Made by a program: the position numbers and the translations under genes. DNA of 64,000 nucleotides, from assembly GCA_019459525.1 (NCBI GenBank), contig JAIBEY010000060.1:62001-126000 (forward strand), given 5' to 3'. Every line of letters starts with the position of its first letter. Within the stretch, counting starts at the first letter, position 1. The DNA comes from Prolixibacteraceae bacterium (GTDB lineage Bacteria; Bacteroidota; Bacteroidia; Bacteroidales; Prolixibacteraceae). Below are positions 36,524 to 45,371 of the stretch, in pieces. The notes beneath the pieces were generated by a model. It had not been told where the DNA came from and did no database searches. It saw only the letters and a program-made list of their open reading frames with translations.

Positions 36524-37903
36524 ATGAAAGATCGTAACACGATTTATATTTTAGGGATCACCCTTGTGGCAACACTGGGTGGTCTTTTGTTTGGATACGA
36601 TACTGCCGTAATTTCGGGTGCAGAGAAGTCTGTTCAGGCGTTTCTGATTACCAGTTTAGGACTTGGATCGTTGGCGCATGGAGCTACCATCTCAAGCGCA
36701 TTGATCGGCTGTATCATTGGAGGAATGATTTCGGGATTACTGGCGTCGAAAATGGGACGTAAAAAATCACTGATGCTTGCAGCCGTATTATTCTTTATTT
36801 CTGCGCTGGGTTCTGGTTATCCTGAATTTTTATTCTTCAAACACGGCGAACCAAGTATGGGACTTTTGTACATGTTCAACTTCTACCGCATCATTGGCGG
36901 TATCGGGGTTGGTTTGGCGTCAGCCATTTGCCCGATGTATATTGGCGAAGTTGCCCCTGCCGACATCCGTGGCCGTCTGGTTTCCATCAACCAGTTTGCA
37001 ATTATTTTTGGGATGTTGGTTGTGTATTTTGTAAACTACTTTATAGCACAGGGAAAAACCATTGAATTCATCAATGAAACCGGATGGCGGTGGATGTTTG
37101 TATCCGAATCCATACCTGCTGCCCTCTTTGGTATTTTGCTGTTTCTGGTTCCCGAAACACCTCGTTACCTGGCACTGACCAATCAGGATACCAAAGCACT
37201 TCAGATTTTAACCAAGATCAACGGCGCCCAACAGGCCAGGCTTATTATGACTGATATTAAAAAATCGGTCGAAGCAGCTTCTGAAAAGCTGTTTGCCTAC
37301 GGCAGGATCGTAATAATTATCGGAATACTTCTTTCTGTATTTCAGCAGTTTGTAGGAATAAATGTAGCCTTATATTATGCGCCCCGAATTTTTGAAAGCA
37401 TGGGGGCTGCCAAAGATGCTTCGATGCTCCAAACTGTAGTAATGGGACTCGTAAACGTTATTTTTACAGTTATTGCCATTGCAACTGTTGATAAATACGG
37501 ACGCAAGATCCTGTTGATGATTGGGTCAATCGGGATGGCCATCGGAATGTTTGCCATTGGTGCACTGGCATTTATGAAGGTTATTGGCATCAGCACCCTG
37601 GTATTCATCATTATTTATACAGCTTCGTTTATGATGTCATGGGGCCCAATTTGCTGGGTATTGATTTCAGAAATATTCCCCAATAAAATCAGGGGAAGAG
37701 CTATTGCCATTGCAGTTGCAGCGCAATGGGCTGCCAACTATTTCATTTCATCAACCTATCCGGCCATGATGGAATTTAGCGGTGGTATGACCTACAGCTT
37801 TTATGGCCTGATGAGCCTTCTTTCGTTTGTTTTTGTTTGGAAAATGGTTCCTGAAACCAAAGGAAAAACTCTCGAAGAAATGGAAAAATTGTGGAAGAAA
37901 TAA
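36524..37903 (+). CDS. xylE: D-xylose:proton symporter (MFS sugar porter)
   Basis: 459 aa, 12 transmembrane helices. Sugar porter signatures: GYDTAVISGAEKSVQAF in TM1, SKMGRKKSLM, RIIGGIGVGLASAICPMYIG, EVAPADIRGRLVS, VPETPRYLALT, FPNKIRGRAIAIAVAAQWAANY, and PETKGKTLEEME at the end. The RIIGGIGVGLAS/NQFAIIFG stretch is close to E. coli XylE. It starts 3 bp after the xylA stop, so it is translationally linked, and is the last gene of the xylose operon. Confidence 0.95.
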   Translation: MKDRNTIYILGITLVATLGGLLFGYDTAVISGAEKSVQAFLITSLGLGSLAHGATISSALIGCIIGGMISGLLASKMGRKKSLMLAAVLFFISALGSGYPEFLFFKHGEPSMGLLYMFNFYRIIGGIGVGLASAICPMYIGEVAPADIRGRLVSINQFAIIFGMLVVYFVNYFIAQGKTIEFINETGWRWMFVSESIPAALFGILLFLVPETPRYLALTNQDTKALQILTKINGAQQARLIMTDIKKSVEAASEKLFAYGRIVIIIGILLSVFQQFVGINVALYYAPRIFESMGAAKDASMLQTVVMGLVNVIFTVIAIATVDKYGRKILLMIGSIGMAIGMFAIGALAFMKVIGISTLVFIIIYTASFMMSWGPICWVLISEIFPNKIRGRAIAIAVAAQWAANYFISSTYPAMMEFSGGMTYSFYGLMSLLSFVFVWKMVPETKGKTLEEMEKLWKK

Positions 37904-37926
37904 GCCTTTCGCATAGGTTTTAATTG

Positions 37927-37959
37927 AGCCGTTCCTCCTTCGGGAGGGCGGCTTTTTTT
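37927..37959 (+). terminator. Intrinsic terminator of the xylose operon
   Basis: AGCCG-TT-CCTCC, TTCG tetraloop, GGAGG-G-CGGCT, then T7. Lies 23 bp after the xylE stop. Confidence 0.85.
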
Positions 37960-38167
37960 ATTCTCCGCATAAAGCCAGATAGCCGTTGTCATGAACCTTT
38001 TTCTTCGCCCGAGTAAACCAATAAAAGCCATTCAAATTTCTTTTGAAATCTTCGAAATTTTGTATTACTTTATTCGTTGCCCTTAACAGAAATAATTCAT
38101 TTTATTTTTCAGTAAAAAAAAAGAAATTGCAGCATAGCAACATCGTGAATACTCAAAAATTAAAGCG

Positions 38168-39982
38168 ATGAGGAACTTACTAAAAACCTTATCGATCAAG
38201 GAAGTACTGATCTTCCTTATCATTCTTATCGTTGGGTCGCTGTTTATAACCTATATCGGTGTCGAAACTTCCAATCAGGAAATTGACAAAGTTTTGCTGA
38301 ATGCACGTTCAATTGTAGCTAGCTTGCCAAAAGAAGAACTGGAAAAACTCGAAACAAACCCTGAAAATCTAAAAAATCACAGTTACCAGAAATTAAAAAA
38401 TGCACTCCAGGGGGTTATTCAGGTAAACCCAAATGCCAGGTTTGCTTATCTTTATATTGAACGCAATGATAAACTCTATTTTATTGTTGATTCAGAACCA
38501 GTCACTTCTGCCGATTATTCTCCTCCAGGCCAGGAATTTACCGAAGCAGCCCCGATTGACAAGCAGCCGTTTAAAGATGGAAAAGCATTGGTGACCAAAC
38601 CCACAACCGACCGCTGGGGTACATGGATAAGTGCTGAAGTGCCTATAATCGATGAAGAAACAGGCCAGGTAGTTGCTGTTTTCGGGATGGATTACAGCGC
38701 CAAAGCATGGAAAAACCATATCCTGGTTGAAGTTTTCGAATCTGGTTTAATTGTCATTATTATTTTGATCTTGGTATTGGTGTCAAGACGAAGCATTCGC
38801 AAAAACGCTATTCTTAAGCAAGAAATTGAACAAAGGGTAAAAGCAGAGAAAGAGTTAAAGGAAAATGAATTAACCCTATCGAACCTGATTACCAATCTGC
38901 CTGGAATGGTTTACCGTTGTGCCTTGGACAAAAATTACACCATGAAATTTATCAGCGAAGCATGCTTCCGTATTACAGGTTACCTGCCTGATGATTATAT
39001 TAAAAATAAATCGATATCGTTTAATGACCTTATTTTTCCGGAATACAGACAACCGATCTGGGAAAAATGGCAGGAAGTCATTAAAGAAAATTCTTTTTTT
39101 GAAGCAGAATATCCAATCAGAACCGCTTCAGGAGAGATTAAATGGATTTGGGAACGTGGATTGTGCATATTTGATCAGAATCATGAACTTCAATATCTGG
39201 AAGGATACCTCGAAGACATGACTGAAAAAAAGAAAAATGAAGCCGAACTAATCAGTGCAAAAGAAAAAGCGGAAGAAAGCGATCGGTTAAAGTCGGCCTT
39301 TCTGGCCAATATCAGTCACGAGATACGAACGCCTATGAATGGCATTCTCGGGTTTGCCGAATTGTTAAAAGAACCAGATCTATCGGCCGAGAATCAGTAT
39401 GAATTTATCGAAATCATCGTAAAAAGTGGCCAGCGAATGCTTAACATCATCAACGATTTGATTGATATTTCGAAGATTGAAGCTGGTGAAACGACCATTC
39501 GGATCAAAAAAACAAATGTAAACACCATGCTTCAGGAATTGTATTCGTTCTTTATGCCTGAAGCCAACCAGAAAAACCTCCAGATTAATTACCATTGTGG
39601 CCTTGACGAGGAACAATGTATAATTGAAACAGACAGTACCAAACTGAACCAGATCCTGATGAATTTGATCAAAAATTCGATAAAGTTTACTGAAAATGGA
39701 TCAATCATTTTTGGCTACAACCTGCACAATTCGACGATTCAATTCTTTGTGACTGATACGGGCCCGGGAATTCCGAAGGAACACTTAACCCTGATTTTCG
39801 AACGTTTCAGGCAAGGAACGTTTAGTCTCACCCGAAAGCATGAAGGAGCCGGATTAGGGCTGGCTATCTCCAAAGCTTACATCGAATTGCTGGGTGGTTC
39901 AATCAGCGTTACTTCCGAAGAAGGAAAAGGATCCACATTTACATTTGAGCTACCTTATTTCCCCGAACAGCAAAACAATTAA
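38168..39982 (+). CDS. Membrane sensor histidine kinase with PAS domain
   Basis: 604 aa. TM1 about 12-32, periplasmic sensor region about 33-190 (contains FAYLYIERNDKLYFIVDSEP and VVAVFGMDYSAKAW, dCache-like), TM2 about 194-212, short coiled coil, PAS about 235-365 with PAC-type end (GYLEDMTEKKK), HisKA with phospho-His384 in SHEIRTPMNG, and HATPase_c (LIKNSIKFTENG, DTGPGIP, EGAGLGLAISKAYIELLGG). No receiver domain and no response regulator next to it, so an orphan kinase. Signal unknown. Confidence 0.93.
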   Translation: MRNLLKTLSIKEVLIFLIILIVGSLFITYIGVETSNQEIDKVLLNARSIVASLPKEELEKLETNPENLKNHSYQKLKNALQGVIQVNPNARFAYLYIERNDKLYFIVDSEPVTSADYSPPGQEFTEAAPIDKQPFKDGKALVTKPTTDRWGTWISAEVPIIDEETGQVVAVFGMDYSAKAWKNHILVEVFESGLIVIIILILVLVSRRSIRKNAILKQEIEQRVKAEKELKENELTLSNLITNLPGMVYRCALDKNYTMKFISEACFRITGYLPDDYIKNKSISFNDLIFPEYRQPIWEKWQEVIKENSFFEAEYPIRTASGEIKWIWERGLCIFDQNHELQYLEGYLEDMTEKKKNEAELISAKEKAEESDRLKSAFLANISHEIRTPMNGILGFAELLKEPDLSAENQYEFIEIIVKSGQRMLNIINDLIDISKIEAGETTIRIKKTNVNTMLQELYSFFMPEANQKNLQINYHCGLDEEQCIIETDSTKLNQILMNLIKNSIKFTENGSIIFGYNLHNSTIQFFVTDTGPGIPKEHLTLIFERFRQGTFSLTRKHEGAGLGLAISKAYIELLGGSISVTSEEGKGSTFTFELPYFPEQQNN

Positions 39983-40052
39983 TCTTTTCAGGAGCCTCCA
40001 ATAAAAAAATCTGCACTACTACGAAGAAATTCAGTCGCTCTAAAAAACAAAA

Positions 40053-40076
40053 AAGGCTGCCTTTTCAGACAGCCTT
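40053..40076 (-). terminator. Intrinsic terminator after TPR protein gene
   Basis: 7-bp stem AAGGCTG / CAGCCTT, followed on the minus strand by a T-rich run (CTTTTTTGTTTTTT). It lies in the convergent gap between the sensor kinase and the TPR gene. Confidence 0.7.
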
Positions 40077-40098
40077 AACGTATTTCAGGTTCTAATTC

Positions 40099-40755
40099 TT
40101 AACCTTTTATCATTTGTTCGCAGGCAGCTTTTAATTGTTTTGCCGTTGCATTTTCCGGATCGTATCCCAAAGCCTTTTCAATAATTGGTAAAGCTTTAGT
40201 GAATTCAGCTTTTGCTTTTTCTTCTGCTTCTTTATACTGAGGATCAGTAGTTTTATACTTGGCAGCAGCGACATCGGCAGCGGCTTTTTTCAAAATAGTG
40301 GCACCCGAGGTATAAAAAACATTGGCTTCTTTGGCATAAACAGTAGCCAGCATACCTTTAATTTTATCATCAGAAGGGGAAGCGACCAATGCTTCTTCAA
40401 GCGTTTTCACATATTCGTCATCTTTCTTCATGACTTTGTAAGCATTTGCTTTATAAAGAAACGCAGTTTCTTTTTTATAGTTTAAAGCAATCGATTCATC
40501 CAACAACTTAATGGCTTTATCAAACGACTTAGTCTGATAAGCACAAACAGCCATGTTATACACCATGGCAGTATCTTTTGGCTCATCGCCCCATTTACTC
40601 AATGCCTGTTCGTATAGATGTAGCGCTTTAGGATAATCTTTGGCTCTAAGAGCATCATTTCCATCATTCTTAAGATCAATTGCTGTTTTTTCATCTTGCG
40701 CAAATCCTACAGCAACACCAAAACATAACACAATAGCTAAAAAAAATCGTTTCAT
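40099..40755 (-). CDS. Secreted tetratricopeptide-repeat protein
   Basis: 218 aa, signal peptide MKKRFFLAIVLCFGVAVGFAQ (cut before DEK). At least three TPR units follow (GNDALRAKDYPKALHLYEQAL about 33-52; YNMAVCAYQTKSFDKAIKLLDESI; LYKANAYKVMKKDDEYVKTLEEAL), then an Ala/Lys-rich helical region and a final TPR-like unit. Periplasmic scaffold of unknown partner. Single-gene unit on the minus strand. Confidence 0.85.
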   Translation of the reverse strand: MKRFFLAIVLCFGVAVGFAQDEKTAIDLKNDGNDALRAKDYPKALHLYEQALSKWGDEPKDTAMVYNMAVCAYQTKSFDKAIKLLDESIALNYKKETAFLYKANAYKVMKKDDEYVKTLEEALVASPSDDKIKGMLATVYAKEANVFYTSGATILKKAAADVAAAKYKTTDPQYKEAEEKAKAEFTKALPIIEKALGYDPENATAKQLKAACEQMIKG

Positions 40756-41001
40756 ACAGTTATCATTTTTATAAGGGTTTCAATACTATTTTATTTCATT
40801 CAAATTTTACAGGAGTCCAAAAATAATAATTAAGAACAAGAAAACTAAGAAATAGTTAACACAAAAATTACTTTTTTCATCCGAATATAATTTGTTTTTT
40901 AATTGCCGGATGGAACTCGCATGTGAGATATTCATACTTGTTTGTGTTCAGCAAACATGCTCGTTTCATTCCAAAAACAGTGCCGAAGTACTTTTAGCGG
41001 T

Positions 41002-41274
41002 TCAGGGATTAAACATATCGGGGTTAAAATAACCCAAAATATTTCTGGTCATTTCCCAACCAGCCTTTGCCTCCTGGTTATGCGGGTCGATTTCAAGCAC
41101 AGTTGCATAATCATTCATGGCATCGCCCCATTTTTGCATTTTATAATAAATCCGTCCCCGGAGATTTAACGCCTGAACATTATCATTATCCTTTAAAATC
41201 AGGCCATTCAGCGCCTCTAGAGCATTCCCCAGTTCATGTTGTTCAAACAATTCTAAAACTTCATTTATTCCCAT
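41002..41274 (-). CDS. Small TPR protein downstream of relA
   Basis: 90 aa from ATG at 41274 (MGINEVLELFEQHELGNALE); the frame is open further but would overlap relA. Two TPR motifs (ALEALNGLILKDNDNVQALNLRGRIYYKMQ and MNDYATVLEIDP), no signal peptide, so cytoplasmic. Starts 31 bp after the relA stop and is probably co-transcribed. Function unknown. Confidence 0.8.
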   Translation of the reverse strand: MGINEVLELFEQHELGNALEALNGLILKDNDNVQALNLRGRIYYKMQKWGDAMNDYATVLEIDPHNQEAKAGWEMTRNILGYFNPDMFNP

Positions 41275-41305
41275 TGCACGTTGAATTAAAGAGAAACCGC
41301 ACCCA

Positions 41306-43474
41306 TTAATCTGCTCTCGAAACAGCAATCACTCCATTGATACTCTTTAGCTTATTCATTAAAAAATCGAGGTGGTCGAGACCATTCACAAAAACACGCA
41401 GGGTACCATCAAATGCGCCATTATTGGTGTCGATGTTGATTGAACGCATTTGCACACCAATATCTTTCGAGAGAACATAGGAGATTTGACCAACAATTCC
41501 AAGCTCATCGGTTCCCGAGATCCGGATGGTAGCCTGAAAGGAGTTCTTTTTACGGGTATCCTGCCATCTGGCTTTTATAATACGGTACGGATACCGTTCT
41601 ACCATTTGCGGGGCATTCGGACAACTGGTACGATGTATTTTGATTCCTTCGTTAATAGTTACAAAACCAAAGATCTGGTCACCAAAAATAGGATTACAGC
41701 AAGGCGCCAGCTTATAAATAACATTCTTCAGGTTGTTATCAATCACCAGATAGTCGTCGCCACCCGAAAATTCCAGTTCCTGAACTTTATCTTTGGGCAA
41801 CATTTCAGTTATCAATTGCCTGGCCGATTCTTCCTTTTTCTCAACCAGCAAATCTTTAATTTCAAGCGTGTCAATCTTTCCTGTCGAGATGTTATAGTAC
41901 AAATCCTGGGCAAGCTTAAACTTATAATGTTTCAGCAGTTTCCGGATACTGTCGTCGTTATATTCAATTTTCCAGTTTTTTATTTTCCTGAGAAGAATTT
42001 CTTTTCCATTTTCGGCTTCGCGCTTTACCTCTTCATTTAAACTGGCTTTGATGCGGTTTTTTGCTTTGCTGGTCACCACAAAATCGAGCCAATCCATTTT
42101 AGGGCGCTGATGATTTGCCGTGTCAACCGAAATCTGATCGCCGTTTTGTAATTTATGCCTGAGCGTTACATTTTTCCCGTTAACCTTTCCTCCAACACAG
42201 CGATCGCCAACACCGGAATGAACTTCATAGGCAAAATCGAGTAAAGTAGCGCCTGCCGACAGTTTTTTCAGGTCACCTTTGGGCGTAAACACAAAAATTT
42301 CATCGGCATATATATTCATTTTGAAATCATCGATGAAATCAACCATATTTAACTCCGGATTTTCCAGAATTTCGCGCACGTTAGCCAGCCACTTCTCCAT
42401 TTCCGAAGTGCCCGATCCGCCTTTATATTTCCAATGGGCTGCCAACCCTTTTTCTGCAATTTCGTCCATCCGTTTGGTCCTGATCTGAACTTCGACCCAT
42501 TTACCATGTGGACCCAGCACAGTGGCATGCAGCGATTCATACCCATTCGATTTCGGAATGGTTATCCAGTCGCGCATACGTTTAGGATTCGATTGATATT
42601 CTTCTGTCACAATCGAATACACCTGCCAGCAATCGGATTTTTCAACCGGGAGCTCCGAATTCAGGATAACACGAATGGCAAATAAATCCATCACCTCATC
42701 AAACTCCACTTTCTGAGCCTGCATTTTTCGCCAGATGGAATTGATCGATTTGGTGCGCGCTTTCATATCGAACGAAAAGCCTCGTGCATTCAGCTTTTCT
42801 TCAATCGGCTTTACAAATTCGGCCACAAAATTTGCCCGTTCACGGTCGGTTTCTTTCAACCGCATCGAAACCGCATGGTATGCTTCCGGATTTTGATATT
42901 TCAGGCACAAATCGAGCAATTCGGAATTGATGTAATACAAACCAAGGCGGTGAGCCAAAGGGGCATATAAAAATGACGTTTCAACCGATATTTTTGTCCG
43001 GATAGATTCGGGTTGGGCATCCAGATTCCTCATTACCTGCAACCGATCGGCAATTTTCACGAGAATTACCCGCACATCACCAGCCATGGCCAGCATCAGT
43101 TTGCGGTAGTTTTCCGAATGCAGCTCAACCGTATCCGTACCCATCGAGTTGATTTTGGCCATTCCCTCCAGTATTGAAGTTACAGACCGCCCAAAACGGG
43201 GTTCAATCAATTTGGTGGTGGATGCCTGGTAATACACATTATGCAACAGGGCTGCAATCACCGAATCAACACCCAGTCCAACTTCCTGAACAACAACTTT
43301 GGCCACATCAATGGAGTGTACAACAATGTTCTCTCCAGAGTCCCAGCATTGTTCTCCAAAAACGTCACAAACCAGAGCATAAGCATCCTGTATTTTAGGA
43401 TGTTCCTTCTCTGGGATATTTACTTTGCAGATCTCAAGAAAACCTGCAAATGCCTTTTCAATACCTGTGATCAT
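41306..43474 (-). CDS. relA: RelA/SpoT-family (p)ppGpp synthetase, HD domain degenerate
   Basis: Stringent-response alarmone enzyme, 722 aa. HD-fold N-terminus about 25-155, synthetase about 230-350 (DLFAIRVI, ITIPKSNGYESLHATVLGPHGKWVEVQIRT), TGS about 390-455 (IFVFTPKGDLKKLSAGATLLDFAYEVHS), linker, ACT about 645-722 (DELGIVGQISYVLSKD). The hydrolase HD motif normally read as LLHDxxED is LLHNVYYQAS here, so the metal-binding Asp and the ED pair are missing. I infer synthetase-only activity; a separate SpoT would then be needed elsewhere. Confidence 0.93.
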   Translation of the reverse strand: MITGIEKAFAGFLEICKVNIPEKEHPKIQDAYALVCDVFGEQCWDSGENIVVHSIDVAKVVVQEVGLGVDSVIAALLHNVYYQASTTKLIEPRFGRSVTSILEGMAKINSMGTDTVELHSENYRKLMLAMAGDVRVILVKIADRLQVMRNLDAQPESIRTKISVETSFLYAPLAHRLGLYYINSELLDLCLKYQNPEAYHAVSMRLKETDRERANFVAEFVKPIEEKLNARGFSFDMKARTKSINSIWRKMQAQKVEFDEVMDLFAIRVILNSELPVEKSDCWQVYSIVTEEYQSNPKRMRDWITIPKSNGYESLHATVLGPHGKWVEVQIRTKRMDEIAEKGLAAHWKYKGGSGTSEMEKWLANVREILENPELNMVDFIDDFKMNIYADEIFVFTPKGDLKKLSAGATLLDFAYEVHSGVGDRCVGGKVNGKNVTLRHKLQNGDQISVDTANHQRPKMDWLDFVVTSKAKNRIKASLNEEVKREAENGKEILLRKIKNWKIEYNDDSIRKLLKHYKFKLAQDLYYNISTGKIDTLEIKDLLVEKKEESARQLITEMLPKDKVQELEFSGGDDYLVIDNNLKNVIYKLAPCCNPIFGDQIFGFVTINEGIKIHRTSCPNAPQMVERYPYRIIKARWQDTRKKNSFQATIRISGTDELGIVGQISYVLSKDIGVQMRSINIDTNNGAFDGTLRVFVNGLDHLDFLMNKLKSINGVIAVSRAD

Positions 43475-43491
43475 GATCCGATTTTTGATTT

Positions 43492-43499
43492 CAAAATTA
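43492..43499 (-). promoter_or_regulatory. -7 box (TAATTTTG) of relA
   Basis: Perfect TAnnTTTG on the minus strand, 17 nt before the relA ATG. No exact -33 TTTG. Confidence 0.4.
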
Positions 43500-43552
43500 A
43501 AATTTGTAAAAATAGCTGATGGTCTGGCATAGCTTTACATTTCCATAATACG

Positions 43553-43963
43553 CTAGAGGGTATAATCGCCGGCAGCTTCGGGCTGGTAAATAATCCGGTC
43601 TATTCTGATTTTGGTCATCCCTCCCGGAAGCATCCATTCAATCAGATCGCCAACCCTGAAACCCAATAACGCTGTTGCAACGGGCGAAAAAATAGAAACC
43701 TTTTTCTCTTTGAAATTAGCTTCATCCGGATAGACAATTTTAAACTCCTGTTGTTTCCCGATTTCAGCAAAAGAAATTGTGACCACCGAATTCATTGTAA
43801 CCACATCGTTGGGGATTTCATGTGGCTCAACAATGGTTGCAGAATTTAACTCATTCATCAGTTTTTCAGCTTCCGAAGCATCGATAGTCTTTTTCTGAAT
43901 TGCTTCATTTATTCGCTTCTGAATTCGCAAATAATCTAATTTGTTTACAATAATGTTACTCAT
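43553..43963 (-). CDS. GreA/GreB-type C-terminal domain protein (Rnk-like)
   Basis: 136 aa from ATG at 43963 (MSNIIVNKLDYLRIQKRI); the longer frame adds 29 unlikely residues. Short helical N-terminus (RIQKRINEAIQKKTIDASEAEKLMNELN), then the FKBP-like GreA_GreB domain about 55-130 (VVTISFAEIGKQQEFKIVYP, SIFSPVATALLGFRVGDLIEW). Lacks the long coiled coil with acidic tip of true GreA, so it probably binds RNA polymerase like Rnk rather than stimulating cleavage. Confidence 0.82.
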   Translation of the reverse strand: MSNIIVNKLDYLRIQKRINEAIQKKTIDASEAEKLMNELNSATIVEPHEIPNDVVTMNSVVTISFAEIGKQQEFKIVYPDEANFKEKKVSIFSPVATALLGFRVGDLIEWMLPGGMTKIRIDRIIYQPEAAGDYTL

Positions 43964-44054
43964 AGCTTCAAATTTAAAAGTAATTAATAAAAAAAATATA
44001 CCATTCTCTTTTACTGCCGATACGTGTAAAAGGGTTTGGAAAAACACCAAATAA

Positions 44055-44080
44055 AAAAGGCTACCTGTTGGCAGCCTTTT
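44055..44080 (-). terminator. Intrinsic terminator of the ferritin gene
   Basis: Perfect 8-bp stem AAAAGGCT / AGCCTTTT with 10-nt loop, 25 bp after the ferritin stop; T-run on the minus strand. Confidence 0.78.
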
Positions 44081-44104
44081 CTCAAAATATAATTTGAAAA
44101 TCAG

Positions 44105-44617
44105 TTAAGCTGCTGCATTGGGATCAACAAAAACCCGTTGGCCTAATTCGCGATCCATCATAAAAATACCATTACCCTGGCCGTTGATGAGTTTAAGTGT
44201 CTGAAGAATCTTTTCCACGTTGGCTTCTTCTTCAACTTGCTCGTCGATGAACCATTTCAGGAAACTTTGCGAAGCATGGTCGTTGGCTTTAATGGCCACC
44301 TCAATCAGGTTATTAATTAGCGAGGTTACATGAATTTCGTGAACGAGTGTTTTTTCAAAAACATCAACAATTCCGTCAAAATCAACCGGAACCTGACTAA
44401 CTGCTTTCAAGGTAACTCTTCCGCCTCGTTCAGTTAAATAGTTAAAAAATTTGATTGCGTGCGCAGATTCTTCCTGGTATTGCACTTTCATCCAATTGGC
44501 GAACCCGGAAAGTCCCATATCCTCAAAATAAGCAGACATAGACAGGTACATATAAGCCGAATAGGTTTCAGCGTTAATCTGCTCGTTGATTGCTTCTAAT
44601 ACTTCTTTCTTTATCAT
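44105..44617 (-). CDS. ftnA: Non-haem ferritin
   Basis: Iron storage. 170 aa four-helix bundle with ferroxidase ligands Glu17, Glu50 and His53 (NAETYSAYMYLS, YQEESAHA) at the same numbers as E. coli FtnA, and later acidic ligands in the third and fourth helices (DEQVEEEANVEKIL). Single gene between its own terminator and dnaX. Confidence 0.95.
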   Translation of the reverse strand: MIKKEVLEAINEQINAETYSAYMYLSMSAYFEDMGLSGFANWMKVQYQEESAHAIKFFNYLTERGGRVTLKAVSQVPVDFDGIVDVFEKTLVHEIHVTSLINNLIEVAIKANDHASQSFLKWFIDEQVEEEANVEKILQTLKLINGQGNGIFMMDRELGQRVFVDPNAAA

Positions 44618-44730
44618 AGCCGTTAGTTTTTCAATTTTTAATAAAAATACAAAATTTTATGCTCGAAGAAACTTTGTTTCATAAAATGAACTGCGAGCGC
44701 CACCAAAATAGCCGAACAACTCACTAATTA

Positions 44731-45339
44731 TCAATCCTTAAAGTCAAGATTAAATTTTTGTTTGAGTTCGAACAATTCCGGATTTTTCTGCATCATCATT
44801 TGTAGTTTTTCCGAATCAGAATAAAACATCCGTTCAGATTCTATCTTTTCGAGCTGTGTACTTAGTTCTATCGCCGAATTTCGAAGCTCCCGACGCAGAA
44901 AAGACATCAGCTCCGGTTTTATCAGCCTGACATCTTCTTCCTGTACCGAATTCCCAATTTTCAGGACCAGCTTATTCCCTTCCTTCAATTCAGGGACATT
45001 CGCAAGGGTCGAACACAAATTGGGACGGTCGGCAATCTGATCCAGAAATTCTTTCCACTTAACGGCCACTTGTTCGGCAGTAAAAGGTTCCGAAAAGTTT
45101 TCGTATTCGTTATAGGTTGTGCTTTTAACTTCAACCTCTTCCTTTTTTTCCTGAAAGTTACCAGCCAGAGCATCTTTTATGGAAGGAGTAAAAGAGCTTC
45201 CCAGTTTACGGATCACTTTTACGCTGGATGGCCTCTCTACCGGTTCGAGCTTCGGCTGAGCAGGAATTTCTGCCTGTTTCTCGGGTATAGAAGGACTTCC
45301 TGAAGTTGCTGTTGTTGGTTGTTCCGACAAATTAAACAT
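44731..45339 (-). CDS. dnaX: tau-specific C-terminal part of dnaX, in the -1 frame
   Basis: 202 codons counted from the first internal ATG. The frame is open further upstream, through 12 sense codons, to the A10 run at 45375-45384. Low-complexity Pro/Glu linker (residues 1-45), then a compact helical region (VKWKEFLDQIADRPNLCSTL, EEDVRLIKPELMSFLRREL, MQKNPELFELKQKFNLDF), as in the C-terminal region of Bacteroidetes DnaX. It is read only if the ribosome or polymerase slips on the A run; joined length would be 581 aa. Independent translation from ATG 45339 is the alternative. Confidence 0.8.
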   Translation of the reverse strand: MFNLSEQPTTATSGSPSIPEKQAEIPAQPKLEPVERPSSVKVIRKLGSSFTPSIKDALAGNFQEKKEEVEVKSTTYNEYENFSEPFTAEQVAVKWKEFLDQIADRPNLCSTLANVPELKEGNKLVLKIGNSVQEEDVRLIKPELMSFLRRELRNSAIELSTQLEKIESERMFYSDSEKLQMMMQKNPELFELKQKFNLDFKD

Positions 45340-45371
45340 GGGAAGAAAAGCTTGATCTTCCGGTTCGTCAG

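Noticed and set aside
41450-42040. Long plus-strand open frame (196 codons) opposite relA
   Set aside because: Low-complexity aromatic-rich translation with no domain; lies fully inside the well-supported relA gene.
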